From: Ascaris suum
Taxonomy: Eukaryota; Nematoda; Chromadorea; Rhabditida; Ascarididae
Direction: 5' to 3'
Assembly (NCBI GenBank): GCA_013433145.1
Contig: CM024187.1
Location: forward strand, 7,022,826-7,086,825
Length of the DNA: 64,000 nt
The translations under genes and the position numbers were made by a program. Position 1 is the first letter of the stretch, and each line of letters opens with the position of its first letter. Of this stretch, positions 34,298-47,599 are shown piece after piece. The notes beneath the pieces are model-generated. The model worked only from the letters and a program-made list of their open reading frames with translations. It was not told the DNA's origin and searched no databases.

Positions 34298-37200
34298 AAA
34301 CTCAGCAGCTCTGGTAACTTCTTTAGTACTGGTTAAACGCCTCCGTTTATATTATGGATCCAACTGTATTATAGATCTCCCTTGACAAGATCGCGAAAAT
34401 TATGAGCATATCTCTTAAGTCCATTTGAAGTTGAGTTCGGATGTGCAAAAAGAATTATCCAAATTCACCGAAAACATAACAGTACGCATGTTTTGCTAAT
34501 AGGAACACAAAAGTTGTTCGAAAAATTGCCTTCGAAAAGGTGAGGAAAATATTTCTCGTCAGTTATAAGTTGCGGTTAAAAGTCACTTCTTAAATAATAA
34601 ACTAAGGTCTAAACATTGCATGTTTTACTTTGGAGGCCTTGCGAAAGTTGTCGCAATATCGAACGTAATTAGTTAAGTTACTTGGTTTCAGAAGAAAATT
34701 TGATGATTTGTTCGCATGTTCAAATGCTCGTAAAAACAACCCATCAGCTGCGATAATGACAGCGCTAAACCATTTACTATGCTGCACTTGTACCTAATTT
34801 CCTTTGTCAATTTGCTTGATTCGGAACTCTCGGAAGCACAGTAAACATTCCGAACGATGTTTTTTATTAAATTGTGAGTCGTAAATCATCTCAAGTTCTG
34901 CTTTTTACCCAGTTTTGTTACCACTTCAGAAAATTTGATTCTGTGCGTCAAGTTTGAAAACCATTTCGGTGGACCGTTGTCCCTTTCCAGAGGATTGTTA
35001 GCAAATTCATAATCGTCGTTTTTTTTTTTTCACTCCGATGAGTGCATTAGAAACAGATTATGCAAAGAAAAATATTTCGCGGTTTTCGTTGATTATATCA
35101 GTGCTGATGATGCAGTCTTCAAAAGCTGTTTAAACGAGAGTGTCTGTGACTATGTAGTCTTCAGAGCTAGCTGCGAAACGGCACTCGAGAGTAGGTGAAT
35201 AGCGATACAGAAAAGTTTGACAATTATTCCCAAGTCAAAATAATGTGTTCACGATGTACTTTAGTGCAGCTCTAATTTCTGATTGTATTCTGCGATCTCA
35301 TGGCGCATTTCCGTAGAAGATATAATCGCGAGCATTTTTTTCTCGCAATCGCGTGCGTGGAGATATAAAAGTTTTTGCGAAAACCAAAAAACACATTGAT
35401 GGGATCGAATATCTCCATGCTAGCGGCCCCCTAACAACATTTTCATTTTAATTTTCACATGCAAGAAGACTGTTTTCGATTGCGTCAAAAGTTTGGAAAA
35501 TTGGCCGAGAATTTGTTCGAATCTGCACTGGCGTTGGCTGTCACACAAATCAGCTTCCTAGAGATTTTCTTATCTCGAGCTAGCATCGTTAAAACTCAAC
35601 CGAAAAACTGAGCAAATATGCACTTGCACCCTCTTTGGTCACTAGACCATAAACTCCCTAATTAAGTGCCCTGGAATGACACTCACTTTTAAGACTCAGG
35701 TTTTTCATAGCCTAGTTCATAGTGTGCTGCTAACAAAACTGAGCATGAAACACTCATGAGAGGCCGAATACGGCCCACGATTCTAATAATATTTTTATTC
35801 CCAAGAGTTGTCTAATAAAAACACTGATTTTAGATGCACTGCAATTCGAAAATTTCCAGGAATAAAAAAACGAGTAAAATTCCGTATTCCTTTCGTTATA
35901 AGTTATGAGGCTTACATGTGGTAAGTCGAATTTTTGAGTTCACTGAAATCGGTTGGCTTGCAACAGTGGAAACATATTATAGATTAGAGCTGCTTCCCGC
36001 CGCCCTTTACTGACTGCCATTGACAGGTCTTTCTGTGTATTGAATGATTGCGAGTGGGAACGTCAAAAAAAGAGACAATAGAACCCCTGAAATACGAGCA
36101 CAAATGCGCACTCCGTTTGGTCGTCGTGAGTGGCTCAGCGCATTTTTTCGTATGTGCACTTTCGCTGCCACAGTCATTCGCCGCCACAATTACGTGGTTG
36201 AGCAAAAGTGCAAACTAATAAATACGTTGTCTCAAGACGCATCATCAACCCCATCGAAAGTCGCCTTCGTACTCGCGATTGCCTGCCTTGAGAAGATAAA
36301 CGATGACTCAGCCCCAATTTATTCTATAGCATCGGTGGATTCGTTAAAAACGAGGACCTGGCCTCAAAAGGGACATGGTTTAGCCAGGCTAAAGATCGCG
36401 ATCTGCAGAACAAGTGCAATGCTGAAAATATTTCCCATTGCGTATAGATTTAGATAAAACTGCGCACAAAGCGACGAAATTAGGTATCATTCTCCAACAA
36501 CAGCAGTGCGTCACCACCCAGCTTTTTTTAAACACACCTCCGCTTATTTTCGGCAAAGTAATTGCAACTGCAACAAATTGTCTTCGCAGCGCTACACATA
36601 TGATACTACAGTCGCGATGCTTTCCATGAAGGCTTTTCTCAGTCTCCCAAATCTAAAGCTGAGCTTCGGGAATCAGACATGAACCGACGAAGCAAAGTGC
36701 GACACAGTTTTTCCGCTTTCAAAAATATTTTCTCTGAAACCGCTTTCAGTGCCTGATCCTTTGAGATCGTATGTCACAAACGATGACGTTGCTAAATCAA
36801 AATGTTCAGGGGATATCCCGCAGCTTTCCCACGTTCAAGAGAACTTTAGAACAGTCGTGGAACGGAGTGTACACAAAAATAAGTGGCGAACTTGATATCG
36901 TTAGCTAAATTACTGTTAAGACTCTTCAGTGTCAAAACGTTGCAGACGCAAGTTCCCACCACTTCACCGTCGCTTGTCTACTTGCCTTAGTGGCCGGAGC
37001 AGTTCTTTCTGATAAAGGGCAGCTGTGCTTGGTCTCAATTACTCCATCTTCCTTCCTAAAGATAACATTTGTAGCGCTATATAACTGCAGAAATTTAATT
37101 GTCGAGCAGGGTAGCATGTTGCACCAATTGGAACTTTGATGCTGGCGACAATAAGTTTGGCAGAAGGGACAGAAGCGCTCAAACAGCTATAAATGGAGAA

Positions 37201-40200
37201 AGCAATGCCAAGGACATTGCGCTGATCGTTTCGTTGGTATTGAAGGGTCCGAAACTGAGGAAGCTATATGTTCTGGCCACTAACTTTCCTATTGCATTCT
37301 CTCTGCACTCTGCTGCTCTTTTCCAGTATGAAATGTCAATGTAAAGCATTCCATTCTCTCCCTTCGCACCAATGTTTTTTTAGACACTCCTTTCGTTTTG
37401 TTCGCTCAAATAAATTTTTGGAAATTATTTCACTGCGTTATTTGCATCCAACCTTTTGCGATAACTTCCGCTGTTTCCTTCATACCCATGGCTTTTAATG
37501 GCCGTTTGTAATCAATATCTGCTCTAAGAATCAACAGTAATCTTATAGCGAAACTAAAGCAGATAAAAACTTATTTACTCCAAAAAGCCCTCTGAAATGA
37601 CCGACTAGCAAGTTACTGGGTCGGACAACTCCATCCTGTCTAAATTTACTTGTCTAGCAGTAACATTTACTCCAAGTCCTGAAAGTCTAAAATCAGCAAT
37701 AACAAGCAGTTTTCACAAATGCTGTTGTTGTGAATTCGTTAGAAGGTTGATAGGTTTGTGCTGGTCTATCCCACATGTAGGATTTTCTTTATAAAAGAGG
37801 CAATAAGTCATTTCTTTTGAACTGCAACAGACTCTCCTGGTGTTCATGTGGCATTAATCACATCCGCTCATTTTGACGACCTTATGAGTCGGCTGGCATA
37901 AATCTTATTTTCGTACTGGCATTAACCGGTGATGCTCGATGGAGGGCTAGAAGGTTATCAGCTGAAAATCACTGGAGAAAGGCTGCCGACAAAGCAGAAA
38001 GGAAACCAATTTCATATGATACTCACTCCGCGCCTTGAGTATTAAGCAAGCATTCAAGCTGAAGTACTCGTAATTTTCATCTACGATGCCCTAAACTGCC
38101 TTTCGATCAGTGTGCTTGGCATCTTTGTCTATAAGGCAGTAAGAAAAACACTCCAGTATTCAGTAGTATAAAAGTGATTCGAAGAATGAAGCGCCCAGCC
38201 GAAGACCGGCGGTTTTTGCCTTTTTATTAGCATAGATGAAAGGCTATAAAAAGTTGGAAGGCAGCCTGGAAATCCATTAGTACTTATCCACATTCTTGAC
38301 TTCAGCATTATCTGTTGATGAAAAGTTTTAGATGCGTGTCTGGCTGCTTCGCAGTGTCTGGCTCTGTTGCAACCTCGGCCCAACGGAGTTACCAGATTGT
38401 TCAGTGGAAGAAATTCCTCTAGCGAGTTTTCCGTTTTACCACTCCTTCTCTCCTCCAGTTTTACTTTTTCTAACCAACCACGGCAAAGTCCAAAAGCTGG
38501 TTTTTTCTTCTGACTGCCACTTGGCGAGTGGCGAAAGTTCGTATAACTAGACTACAAAAAACATATTAAAAAATATAACTGAATATGGACATGGCAAACG
38601 AACACATGCAGAAAAAAGAACTCATGGTGCTTTGTGGATATTTTATAATTGCGGATTTGGGACCGAAGAAAACAGTTACAGTTGAATGTGTTGATGCTTC
38701 ATATAAGGTTCATAAGCAAGCCAATCTCACGTAGTAGAGACGAGCTATTATTCGCTTTCTTTGACTCTGAAGTTCGTAGCCGTGAACTATTTTTGAAGCT
38801 GCGATGAGCAAGTTGAGTTCTTATTCTTTGATGCCATCTTATGTTCGCATTTCGCACACAACGCACAGAAGCAGCACAACATCAAGTTGCAGCGGGAGTC
38901 ATCAAGACCCATGTAGCTGTATCCAATGATAATCAGAAATTTCAGATGAGAGCGTGACTAGAGTGGGAATGGCTGGATCCCCTGGGCATGTAGAAACATG
39001 AGGGTCTAACATGAAACAATGCAATTTGAAAAGAGCTAGAGTTAAATTTTTTTCTGCACTTTCATCATGAAGATTAGAGAAGTTATAGTTACTTCCTTGA
39101 TTTTCGAGAAATTTCTTTTGCTGTCTGATTCAGTAGGCGTTTCATCCCATGACCCTTCCCTTGCGCCTCGTCCTCCCTTCTTCCTTTGGATGTCATTAGT
39201 TTTGTCGCTCACTCAAGTGATCACATATTCTTGAAGAAGTCGCGCTCATTCAGAGCTTTTGCGCCTCATGCAGATGTAGAAACTGCTACAGCAGCTTTGC
39301 TCCGCTTATAACAAGCTATTCTCACTTGTTGCCACTCCTTTGTGGTGACACATCGCTTCTGCCCTACTTACTAGTACGCAAGTTTCCATGGTGTATTGCA
39401 TGGCTGAGCAGCAGAGCTCGATGGTTCTGTAGCGGTCACGTAATCGTAACAAGTAGTGGAAAATGTGTGGTGTGCTTTTGTTGAAAAGAGGAGCCAATCA
39501 AGAAAAGAATGTATAGGATCCGAGTTGTCCAACCAGTTCTACCGGTTCATTTCCGGCCATCAACGACCTGATCGTGAAACGATCGACTTTGTTCCTGAAA
39601 AGTTTTTGATGACTGCTGTGAAATAGGATGTCTCTTTGCGTACCGTTCTCTCACTGAAAATCCGTTTTCTGTCCTCGGTGTCTTTTGAAGGAAACCACAT
39701 CAGTGAAAATCGGACGTTGAATGTTTCTCCGACATGGAATTTGCTGGAATATCACCCGAGTGTCAGGGTCGATCTCTACCAGGCAACTATTAAATGAGCA
39801 ACCCCCTGAGATGGATGACAAGATGCGGACACCATTGTGTCCCTTTGCTCTTATCTGTGAAGCACTCAATAACCTGCATTCAGCAAAAAGTTTGTTATGC
39901 AATACTTCATCCTTCACAATGATCCATCAACACTCGAATATTTTAAGAGGCAGCTGCCATCGAATTGTCCACCAAGCAATCGTAAGTAGTTGAAATTTGA
40001 CATGAACTGTTGCAGAATTTTTGTTAACCGTTCACAGTTGGCATGTTTGCTGGCTGCAGGGTTTTATTATTTTTCAATCAACTTTTTAGATTCTTCAACT
40101 CTAGGCCACAGCAGCGCCCATTAAGGGCTGAGAACATTAAAATTTGCATGCTTTCCCAGTAGTACCTCAGCAACTCCTCATTCCTACTTTTCTTCATCCG

Positions 40201-43200
40201 GCGCTCTTTATGCGCTTTGGTGTACTCGCATTTGCTAGACGCATTGTCATAACTCCGTACTAGAGCGAATCTCTGCATGTCATCTTTGTGTTCTATAGCT
40301 TCAGTTCAAAAAATCATTGAGATTTATGGAATTTTGTGGGTATAACGTGCACCATAGGAGGGTTGGCTGAGCCGTCTTTCATAGTGATACATCAAAGGCA
40401 ATTAGTTATGGACTTGGAAAGGCGTAGGAAAATTGCACGTACCTCATACCGATCGTATTTTCATCTTTTACCATCTCAACTACAAAGAAGAGGAGAAGTT
40501 GCAAGAGAAAGTGTCGTGATACGCGCCTTGCATCTCACCAGTCAGGTTTGCAAACTATCAGAGAAAAATAAATATACATATTGCTCTACGAATGCAGATA
40601 TTTTGACCAAGATCAGCATATTTTGACCATTAGAGAACACACCAAAGTAATTATTCCATGAATGTATATATGCGAAAGAGCGCGTATATATTTTGACTCT
40701 TGCATGTACGCGCACAGATCTATGAAAGACCCGTTCTTCTGCAACTTGGTCTGTGCAGAATGGAAATCCGCTTGATGTGAAATGCATATAAATTTTCTGC
40801 CCTCTTTAAGTGTGCTTCGAAGTTGATTAACCTCATAGTGCACAGATTATCCATCACCATCACAATTTTCTAAATCTAGCTTTTGGCTCGCTTCTTGTCA
40901 CGGTCGAATGAAGAGACAAGCAGACACACGCATACGAAGGTATGCACAGACGCGGCATTGCCATAGTGCACTTTTGTTTATACGAGCGACCGGATTTCTT
41001 GAAATGTGAAGATTTTGCATACGTGCTGTCGCTTGACAATTTACTCAGCTGCTTTCGTCCCATTGAAGAATAAGCAAAAATCCACAATGCATTTAAGTGG
41101 TCCTTCGTTTCACAAAGGCGCACACATTCTTCTTTAAATGCTGAACAGCTGCCATCGCCACTTATCACGCCCTATCATATAACTTATCATGAATTTTACG
41201 TGATTTATCAATATATTTCTGTGATCATCACTGTCAACCTTATCATGAGTTGGATTACTAAATACTCATGAAGAAAAGCTTGAATATGCGCAACTCCCGC
41301 TCCGCTCAGATCAAAAAATCTTGCATACGTCCTGTTGGTGTGTAAAGCTTTAGAAACTGATTTTAGTCCCCATGATGCGCTAATCTTCACGGAGTATAAA
41401 CAGCTGATAGATTCACAGCTGCCTCTTCTCTCTTGAACAAAAATTGCGCACGACTACATTAGGTTGAAAGGAAAACGTGGCTTCACAGCATTCTTGCTCA
41501 TGCACTTGGCTTCGCTGATCAAAAAACTGGCATACGAACCTGATACCGACGGTTTTCACTAGTCATAGGCAAAAGTATCCAATTCTGAAAAGGACTCTGT
41601 GCGATATTCCGCACACAGTTCTTGAGTGCGTAAAGAGCTTTCGACTTCGTACCCGAGCTCATATGCCAGGGCCTAAACAGAAAGGAAAATTCCCCTGTGA
41701 GTTCAGAGCGTTAGATTTAAAAAAAAAAGCAGTCTGTGATACAGTGGCGCTCGCAGACGCGGCATGAATAGGTCTCTTTAGGTGTTTTTTAGTGTAGCGA
41801 GCGAAAAGACTTTTTGAGCGACGCGGCTCGACCGACTTTTGCTCAAAGACAATGCCAATATATGGAATTCATCAGCTTTCGCATGCAAAGCCGCTCCTTC
41901 TGAATGCGTGACTATACACATCCTTCGAAATCCACCTCGTGCCATCATCTGGTAGTTTTGCAACTGTGCACGAAGAGTGCAACTGCGCGCCAACCGGTTA
42001 GCGGTCAAACGATCGTCGGCCTTAATTTCGTTTTGGTTGACGTTTGTGTTGACGGTCGTTGCAGAGAATTTATGGATATGTCCTTTTACTGTTGGCTGAG
42101 TGCACTGCGAATTGACACACGAAGCGGTGACGCCATTCAGCGCTGCACTTGTAAGCAGGCCTTTTCAGTGAGTTTATGCATACTTCTCTGATATGCGATT
42201 AATACACTCTTTCAACAAGCATTTGAAGATCGTCGCTTTAAAGTTACCATCAGACTAACAAGCATTCCAGCGATCGAAACCTTCGAAGAAGAAACGCCTT
42301 CTTTGGACACGCTACCTCAGGCACTACCCCAGACTCTTGAACAGTATCTGATCTCACAGATGCTGGTTGGCAGTTTAGCTGGTCATTAAAAGCTATATTT
42401 TTGAGGTGCAGTTGCAACTCGAGCTGACTCAACCTGTAACTGTCTCTACTATTTCTGAATCTAAGGATGTTAATATAATCTCTGAAAATAATATTAATTG
42501 ACGGAGTTCTGTCGTGCAAACTGTGCGAACAGTTCCTTCTGCTGTTTCTTCAAACGCAAAGCTTTTGCGGCATCTCACTTCCTCAAGAAACCATCTTGTT
42601 GCAGCCCACTAAATACCAGGTGATGCCCACTAAATCCGTCAGGTATCGTCTATTGCTTTATAGGCATTTAGACATTTATGGGCATTTATGCACAGCAAAT
42701 GTTCTTTATAATGCTTATTAATATTTCCTTCTTCCCACACAAACTTTTAATTTCCATTTCACATCAGCTAGCATGCGCCCTGCTTATAAACAACTAACTT
42801 ATTGATTCTGTTCAAAACAAGCGTTTAGGAACGGCGATCCTAACGAGGAATGTATGTATACGTATTTGGATGTGTCTGCCCCCCTCTTTCCCACTTATGC
42901 TCGAGGTCATCAAATTTTATATGTACGTGAAGTGATCAACAGCAAACTCGATAGAATAGTTTTTGAAACAGTTCTAAGCAGGTAATTCCTAGCGGAATCT
43001 GCGTGCCTTAGCAGATCATTCTCCAGAGTTGGAGGTGTTTTTCAACGATCTAGAAAAAGACATATTACTAAAGGATGATGTTAGTTCAAACAAGCGAATA
43101 TCGGTCAATTTCTTTCTTTCACAAGTTAACACATGCCGCATTGCAGCTTGAATGTCTACAAGATTTCTTGGTCACTTCATAAGACTACTTCCGGGTGTCG

Positions 43201-44292
43201 TTATCATTTCCTGCAAAAACAGCTAGCAGTATATGCAACTGAGGCTGATCCTCAACACCACTCCAGGTAGTGCGAGTGCTGCTCTCCCTCCTTGCTTGTT
43301 CAACTTAATATGAAAAGTGTCGTTTAAAATTGCATTACAGCCCATTCAGAAAACCGCCGTAAATGGGTAAATGTGATTATTCACCTAATATCATAGATTT
43401 TAGGGCAGAAAATGTGCGCATCATTTATAGATGATATGTAGGGAAATTGATCACAAGAGAATCAAATAGGAACGGCCTTTAGCGGGCGATATGATGTGCA
43501 CTTTTCTGTGTTAGTTGCATAATGGCTGTTGCATAATGCCCATACAATCATATTGGCTTATTTCGCCCATATTCGTTGCTAACAGTACGGTGTAAATTAT
43601 AACTGCTGAAGCAGTTTTATTTCATTTTATTCCACAAATATGCTAGCGTTTATGAGGCTGCTATTATCATAGAAGAAGGTCTGCTAGAGAGCACTAATTG
43701 AGTGACAGGTGGAAAGGACAATCGCACAGTTGGCACAACCCTGAAGTCATCTGCTGCGGTGATAGCTCACTTGAACAATATCCATCGATTCTGGGATAAC
43801 TGTCTATGGTTATAGTGCAAAAAAAAATCCCATTGCTGGGATCAAATTAAAAGTGTCATTCGATTCATATAAAGTGCAGCAGAGAATGCCAATGGAAGAC
43901 CTAGACAAGTCATCCACCCTGGCATAAAATACCTCGCCGAAATCGGTCCTATTTGCATGACCTCGATGCTCTGTGTTTGCGAGTCGGAACTAGCCAGCAG
44001 TCGAATCTATCATATGCTGTGCATGCAACTTCCGCAAAGACGGCATATCGACGATCCACTTGATATCATCTTCACAATTTGATGACCTCCCATAATTGCA
44101 ATGTATAATATAAAAAACTATTAAGAGAGAGTGAATTGACAACTACGGGACTCGACTCCACTATTCAAAGATTACTCCGAAGGTCATCAGTTGTTCGAGC
44201 ATCTGAGTGAGCGGACGGGCGAACGGATTCTAAATGGTGCAAAAGTAGAAATGCACAGGATTCGGTGCCCGACGCTTAGGTGTTTGACACAG
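34298..44292. other. Ten-kilobase stretch without a secure gene
   Basis: Many frames of 60-137 codons on both strands, none with a recognised domain. The longest (+, 36044-36457) has no homology I can name. Two patches, about 36087 and 39801, share a loosely similar CCCCTGA...ATGCG sequence and may be remnants of one dispersed repeat. No RNA gene seen. Confidence 0.4.
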
Positions 44293-44481
44293 GTACATAT
44301 TCACAACGGCAAACATTTTTTGCTCAGACGCCGATTTCATACGTGCAAATGTGTGATATGAGTGTCGCTATGGATGAGCTCGTCAACTCCAAGGAACAAA
44401 GACGCTTGGAAAATGCAAAAGGGTTTGGGGATGATAGATGTCATCTGTTTTCTTCATACAAACGGTTTGCCACAGCATGGG
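44293..44481 (+). CDS. Candidate internal exon, function unknown
   Basis: Bounded by tttgacacag and a strong gtaagc donor, with 62 open codons. The peptide includes TYSQRQTFFAQTPISYVQ, then MDELVNSKEQRRLENAKG, then KRFATAWG. The charged middle part could be helical. It needs one base from a previous exon and leaves one base for the next. The gene may continue towards 46199-46288. No recognised family. Confidence 0.35.
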
Positions 44482-45009
44482 GTAAGCCGTAGTGAAGAAG
44501 GAACAACGTCAAGCAAGAGTATGAGGATGTCATAATAATCAAGATCAATATCGAAACTGCTAAAGTGCGGCAGAAATTTGCTACACTAAAATATCAAGCT
44601 CATATATGCTACGTAAAAAACGTCCAATAATCTTAGGTTGGAAATTGTACTTGTGTGAAGTGCACAAATTTAAAAGGTAGCACGAGGCAAGTGTTGTTAG
44701 CCAGAGTTTGTGGTGGTAATGTTAACAGATTTGCGCTTAGTGGCATTTAATCGGGAAAAATGATCGAGATGTTGAACAGTGTGCAAATCTTTTCGTTAGT
44801 GTTCTTCCTTTCAAAGAAAAATTCTTTTAGAAACAGTTCTTGTTCTTATGTTTTCCAACTTACTAATGAGCATGAAATGATGCATTACCTTAGAAATAAG
44901 CACTTGCACATTTCTAAGGGCACCATGCGATTCTTGACAGTGATTCAGTAAACGATAAATTGAGACGCAACACAGCAAATACCCCTTCTCCGATATTCGT
45001 TTCTGAAGA

Positions 45010-45204
45010 ATGTTCCATGCAATTAATGCTGAATGCGCCGAATACGCTAACGAGCCTCGAGTCGTTTATGTCTGTGGATACACTATTATAATGAAAATGC
45101 ACCATTCAAACTTAACAGTATGTCTCAATTTACGGTTCAGGTGCCATCGCTATGAAACTTTCGACAAGTACATGATTGCGGCATTTCAGCATATTGTGAA
45201 ATGA
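45010..45204 (+). CDS. Weak open frame, possible exon
   Basis: Open for 64 codons after a possible acceptor (cgtttctgaag), ending FDKYMIAAFQHIVK and TGA. An internal acceptor (ttacggttcag at about 45140) would keep only the last 20 codons. Either form may be chance; it is listed because it lies between two better exon candidates on the same strand. Confidence 0.18.
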   Translation: MFHAINAECAEYANEPRVVYVCGYTIIMKMHHSNLTVCLNLRFRCHRYETFDKYMIAAFQHIVK

Positions 45205-46198
45205 GCTTCGGTTAATAGCATTGCGAACAAATTTTACAAAACGTTTCTTAAGTGCTAACAGTTCTATTTTTTACAGTCGAAGCGATCTCAAGAGGTCTGA
45301 TCATTTGAACCGCACTGTGCTGACTTTACCTTTATTCTAAGGGGGCTCAAAACATAAATTCAAAGGGTCTTAAGTCCAATTTATTGCCTACTAATGGTGC
45401 AGGCCTGAACTGCTAGGGTTCTACATGTTTACTTTTGTGATTCTGTGATGCGAGGTGATAAGCTAAAGAGATAATAAACTGAAGAGAAATTATAGGGAAG
45501 TAAACATGTGCTGCGTACATGAGCACTTTTTACTTACTAATGCTGAGCGTGTTTCAATTAGCCTTTCCATGTATGTCGCTATGGCTCACGCTCAAGCGTT
45601 ACTGAGATATAAGTGCGCTTTAGAAATTCCACAGCTCTCTGAGCAAATTTTCTCGAAATGTGATCGGCATCACTGCTCACTTTATGAAATTTTGTTCCCA
45701 CTGTCATTAACACATGTCAGTTAAAAGGTAAGTTTTTGTCATAATAAAAAGAATCATTTCACAGCACTTCATTTTTACATCATCAAAGCGTGTACTAGAG
45801 CCATTACTTACCACAGAAAGCGTTTAAGAAAGGCGGTGCGAAACCAATGGTGCCCATAATAACTGAGAACGTCGGTGATTTAGGAATAATGAGGAAGCAT
45901 ATGAAAATTTGTCTCTAGGCTTGCTAGGGGCTGCAATAGAACACAATGCAACGTTGAAAAAATCGTAATGCACAAAGGATAGCCGACAACACATGAACAG
46001 TCTCACATATACGAAATGCACAAAGGGATAGAGTAGACATAGCAGGCTCTGAGAGATCGGGACATTTGCATGCCTTTCCATTAGTTGGAAAAAGTGTTTC
46101 GTGGCTTAGGGTAGAATTTTGTGTTGGAGAGTGAATTTCAAGGCGATAATTTTCGAGAAAGCTCTTTGCCAGAGAATGAAATAACTCCTTTTACTCAG

Positions 46199-46288
46199 CT
46201 ACTTGCACGTTGCCAACAACGTCATATGGAATCTGCTGAACTTCAACGCAGTGACTGTATATTCTCGACGGTTAAATGGAAAAGCTAA
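46199..46288 (+). CDS. Candidate terminal exon, function unknown
   Basis: A strong acceptor (actccttttactcag) is followed by 29 open codons and TAA at 46286-46288. The peptide begins LLARCQQRHMESAELQRS and is polar. It could close a gene that includes 44293-44481. An alternative donor gttaaa at 46272 would make it internal. Confidence 0.3.
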   Translation, partial: LLARCQQRHMESAELQRSDCIFSTVKWKS

Positions 46289-47599
46289 ATGCTTAACAAA
46301 TACACTCGATTGTATGCGTCCAGATCGTCTTCTTACGGGGAATCTGGCAATCAGAATAGCTCTTGCTCACCGCGGGCACCCATTCAAAATTCTGAAGTCA
46401 GTGAAACATGTTCGTTTTGGATATAAACCTATAAACTTTCTATTGGTGTAGCCAGGATAACTTGATTAAAGAGCCATGTCTGAAAGTCCTAGTTTCAAGA
46501 AATTATCGCAAGTAAAGGCGGAATTTTGCACGTGACAGCTCTAGGAATATCTCCCACATTTCCTCAGTTAAAAGAATGAAATTAGAGGAAAAATCTTACC
46601 AGAATTTTCAATAGTTCCTTCTTAAGAATGCTAAAGCCAGTTTGCTGTGATCCCCTAGGTGCCCTTTCCTTCCTACAGTGTGACCGTGCATCGTAGTAAT
46701 GGATCACTCACGGGTCCGTTGATCTCGACATTTTTTCGCATGATGGTCTTCTTATTTAGTGACGACACTGGTTTGACCAGCGCCTTTCGATCAGGAGATA
46801 TTTAATTACCGTCGTTAATTTTTCTGAATCGGTGAAGAATGTTGCCCGAAAAGGTCATTTCAAGTGCAGTGGGTGATGCGACTGCGTCACAATTATGAAT
46901 TTCGCCAGTTCATCGCATGCACTTGGTTTCGCTGCTTGGTTAAGGTTGAACGATTGCTGTTAATGGTTACGATGTTTTCTGTTTATTAGGTTAGAGGCAC
47001 ATGAAGTAGAGAGAGATACCAATATGAGGATGTTAGCACCGTTCCTCATTCTGATAGGCAGCAATAAACTTAGCACTTTTCATGGCGTTGAGCGGAGCCA
47101 ACCACATCAACGAACAATACGTGAAATGTTGTTCACAACTGATCTAGCTGTGCGAAGAGGTGCACTTTAAAAATGGCGTTGCTGATAACAATTCTGCACA
47201 TCGCTTTATGGCCCACCTCAAGCTTCAAACATCAGAAGATTACGCTCAAGCTGTTCGAGTGCTCATTGCGAATCGAAGTGGAACGTTTCACTTATGAAAA
47301 TGAAGCAATAGCTTCAGGTGATCGGACTATGTATGTCGTGAGTCTTGCGCCTTTCTGACAGACATGGAGCTTTAGCCCACTTATCAGCTGCGGCACGGGC
47401 GTAATTTTGCTAGAGTACTGATGCAGCCATGCGAACTGTTCTGCAATGTAAACCGGTCGAAATGAGGTAAGCGTGCTTCGAAGGTTCCTTCCGGTGGACT
47501 TCCATGAGATAGAAAAAATGTCAAAATGGGCGAATGGTAGATGTGATCAAAACGAAGAAAGGGAAAACGAAGCAAGAATTCGTCGACAGGAGGAGCTGA
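46289..47599. other. Upstream region of the 47.6 kb gene
   Basis: No secure exon. A 30-codon frame from an ATG at 47518 (MSKWANGRCDQNEERENEAR and on) ends at a TGA just before the long frame opens. It could be an upstream ORF or part of a first exon in another frame. Confidence 0.35.
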
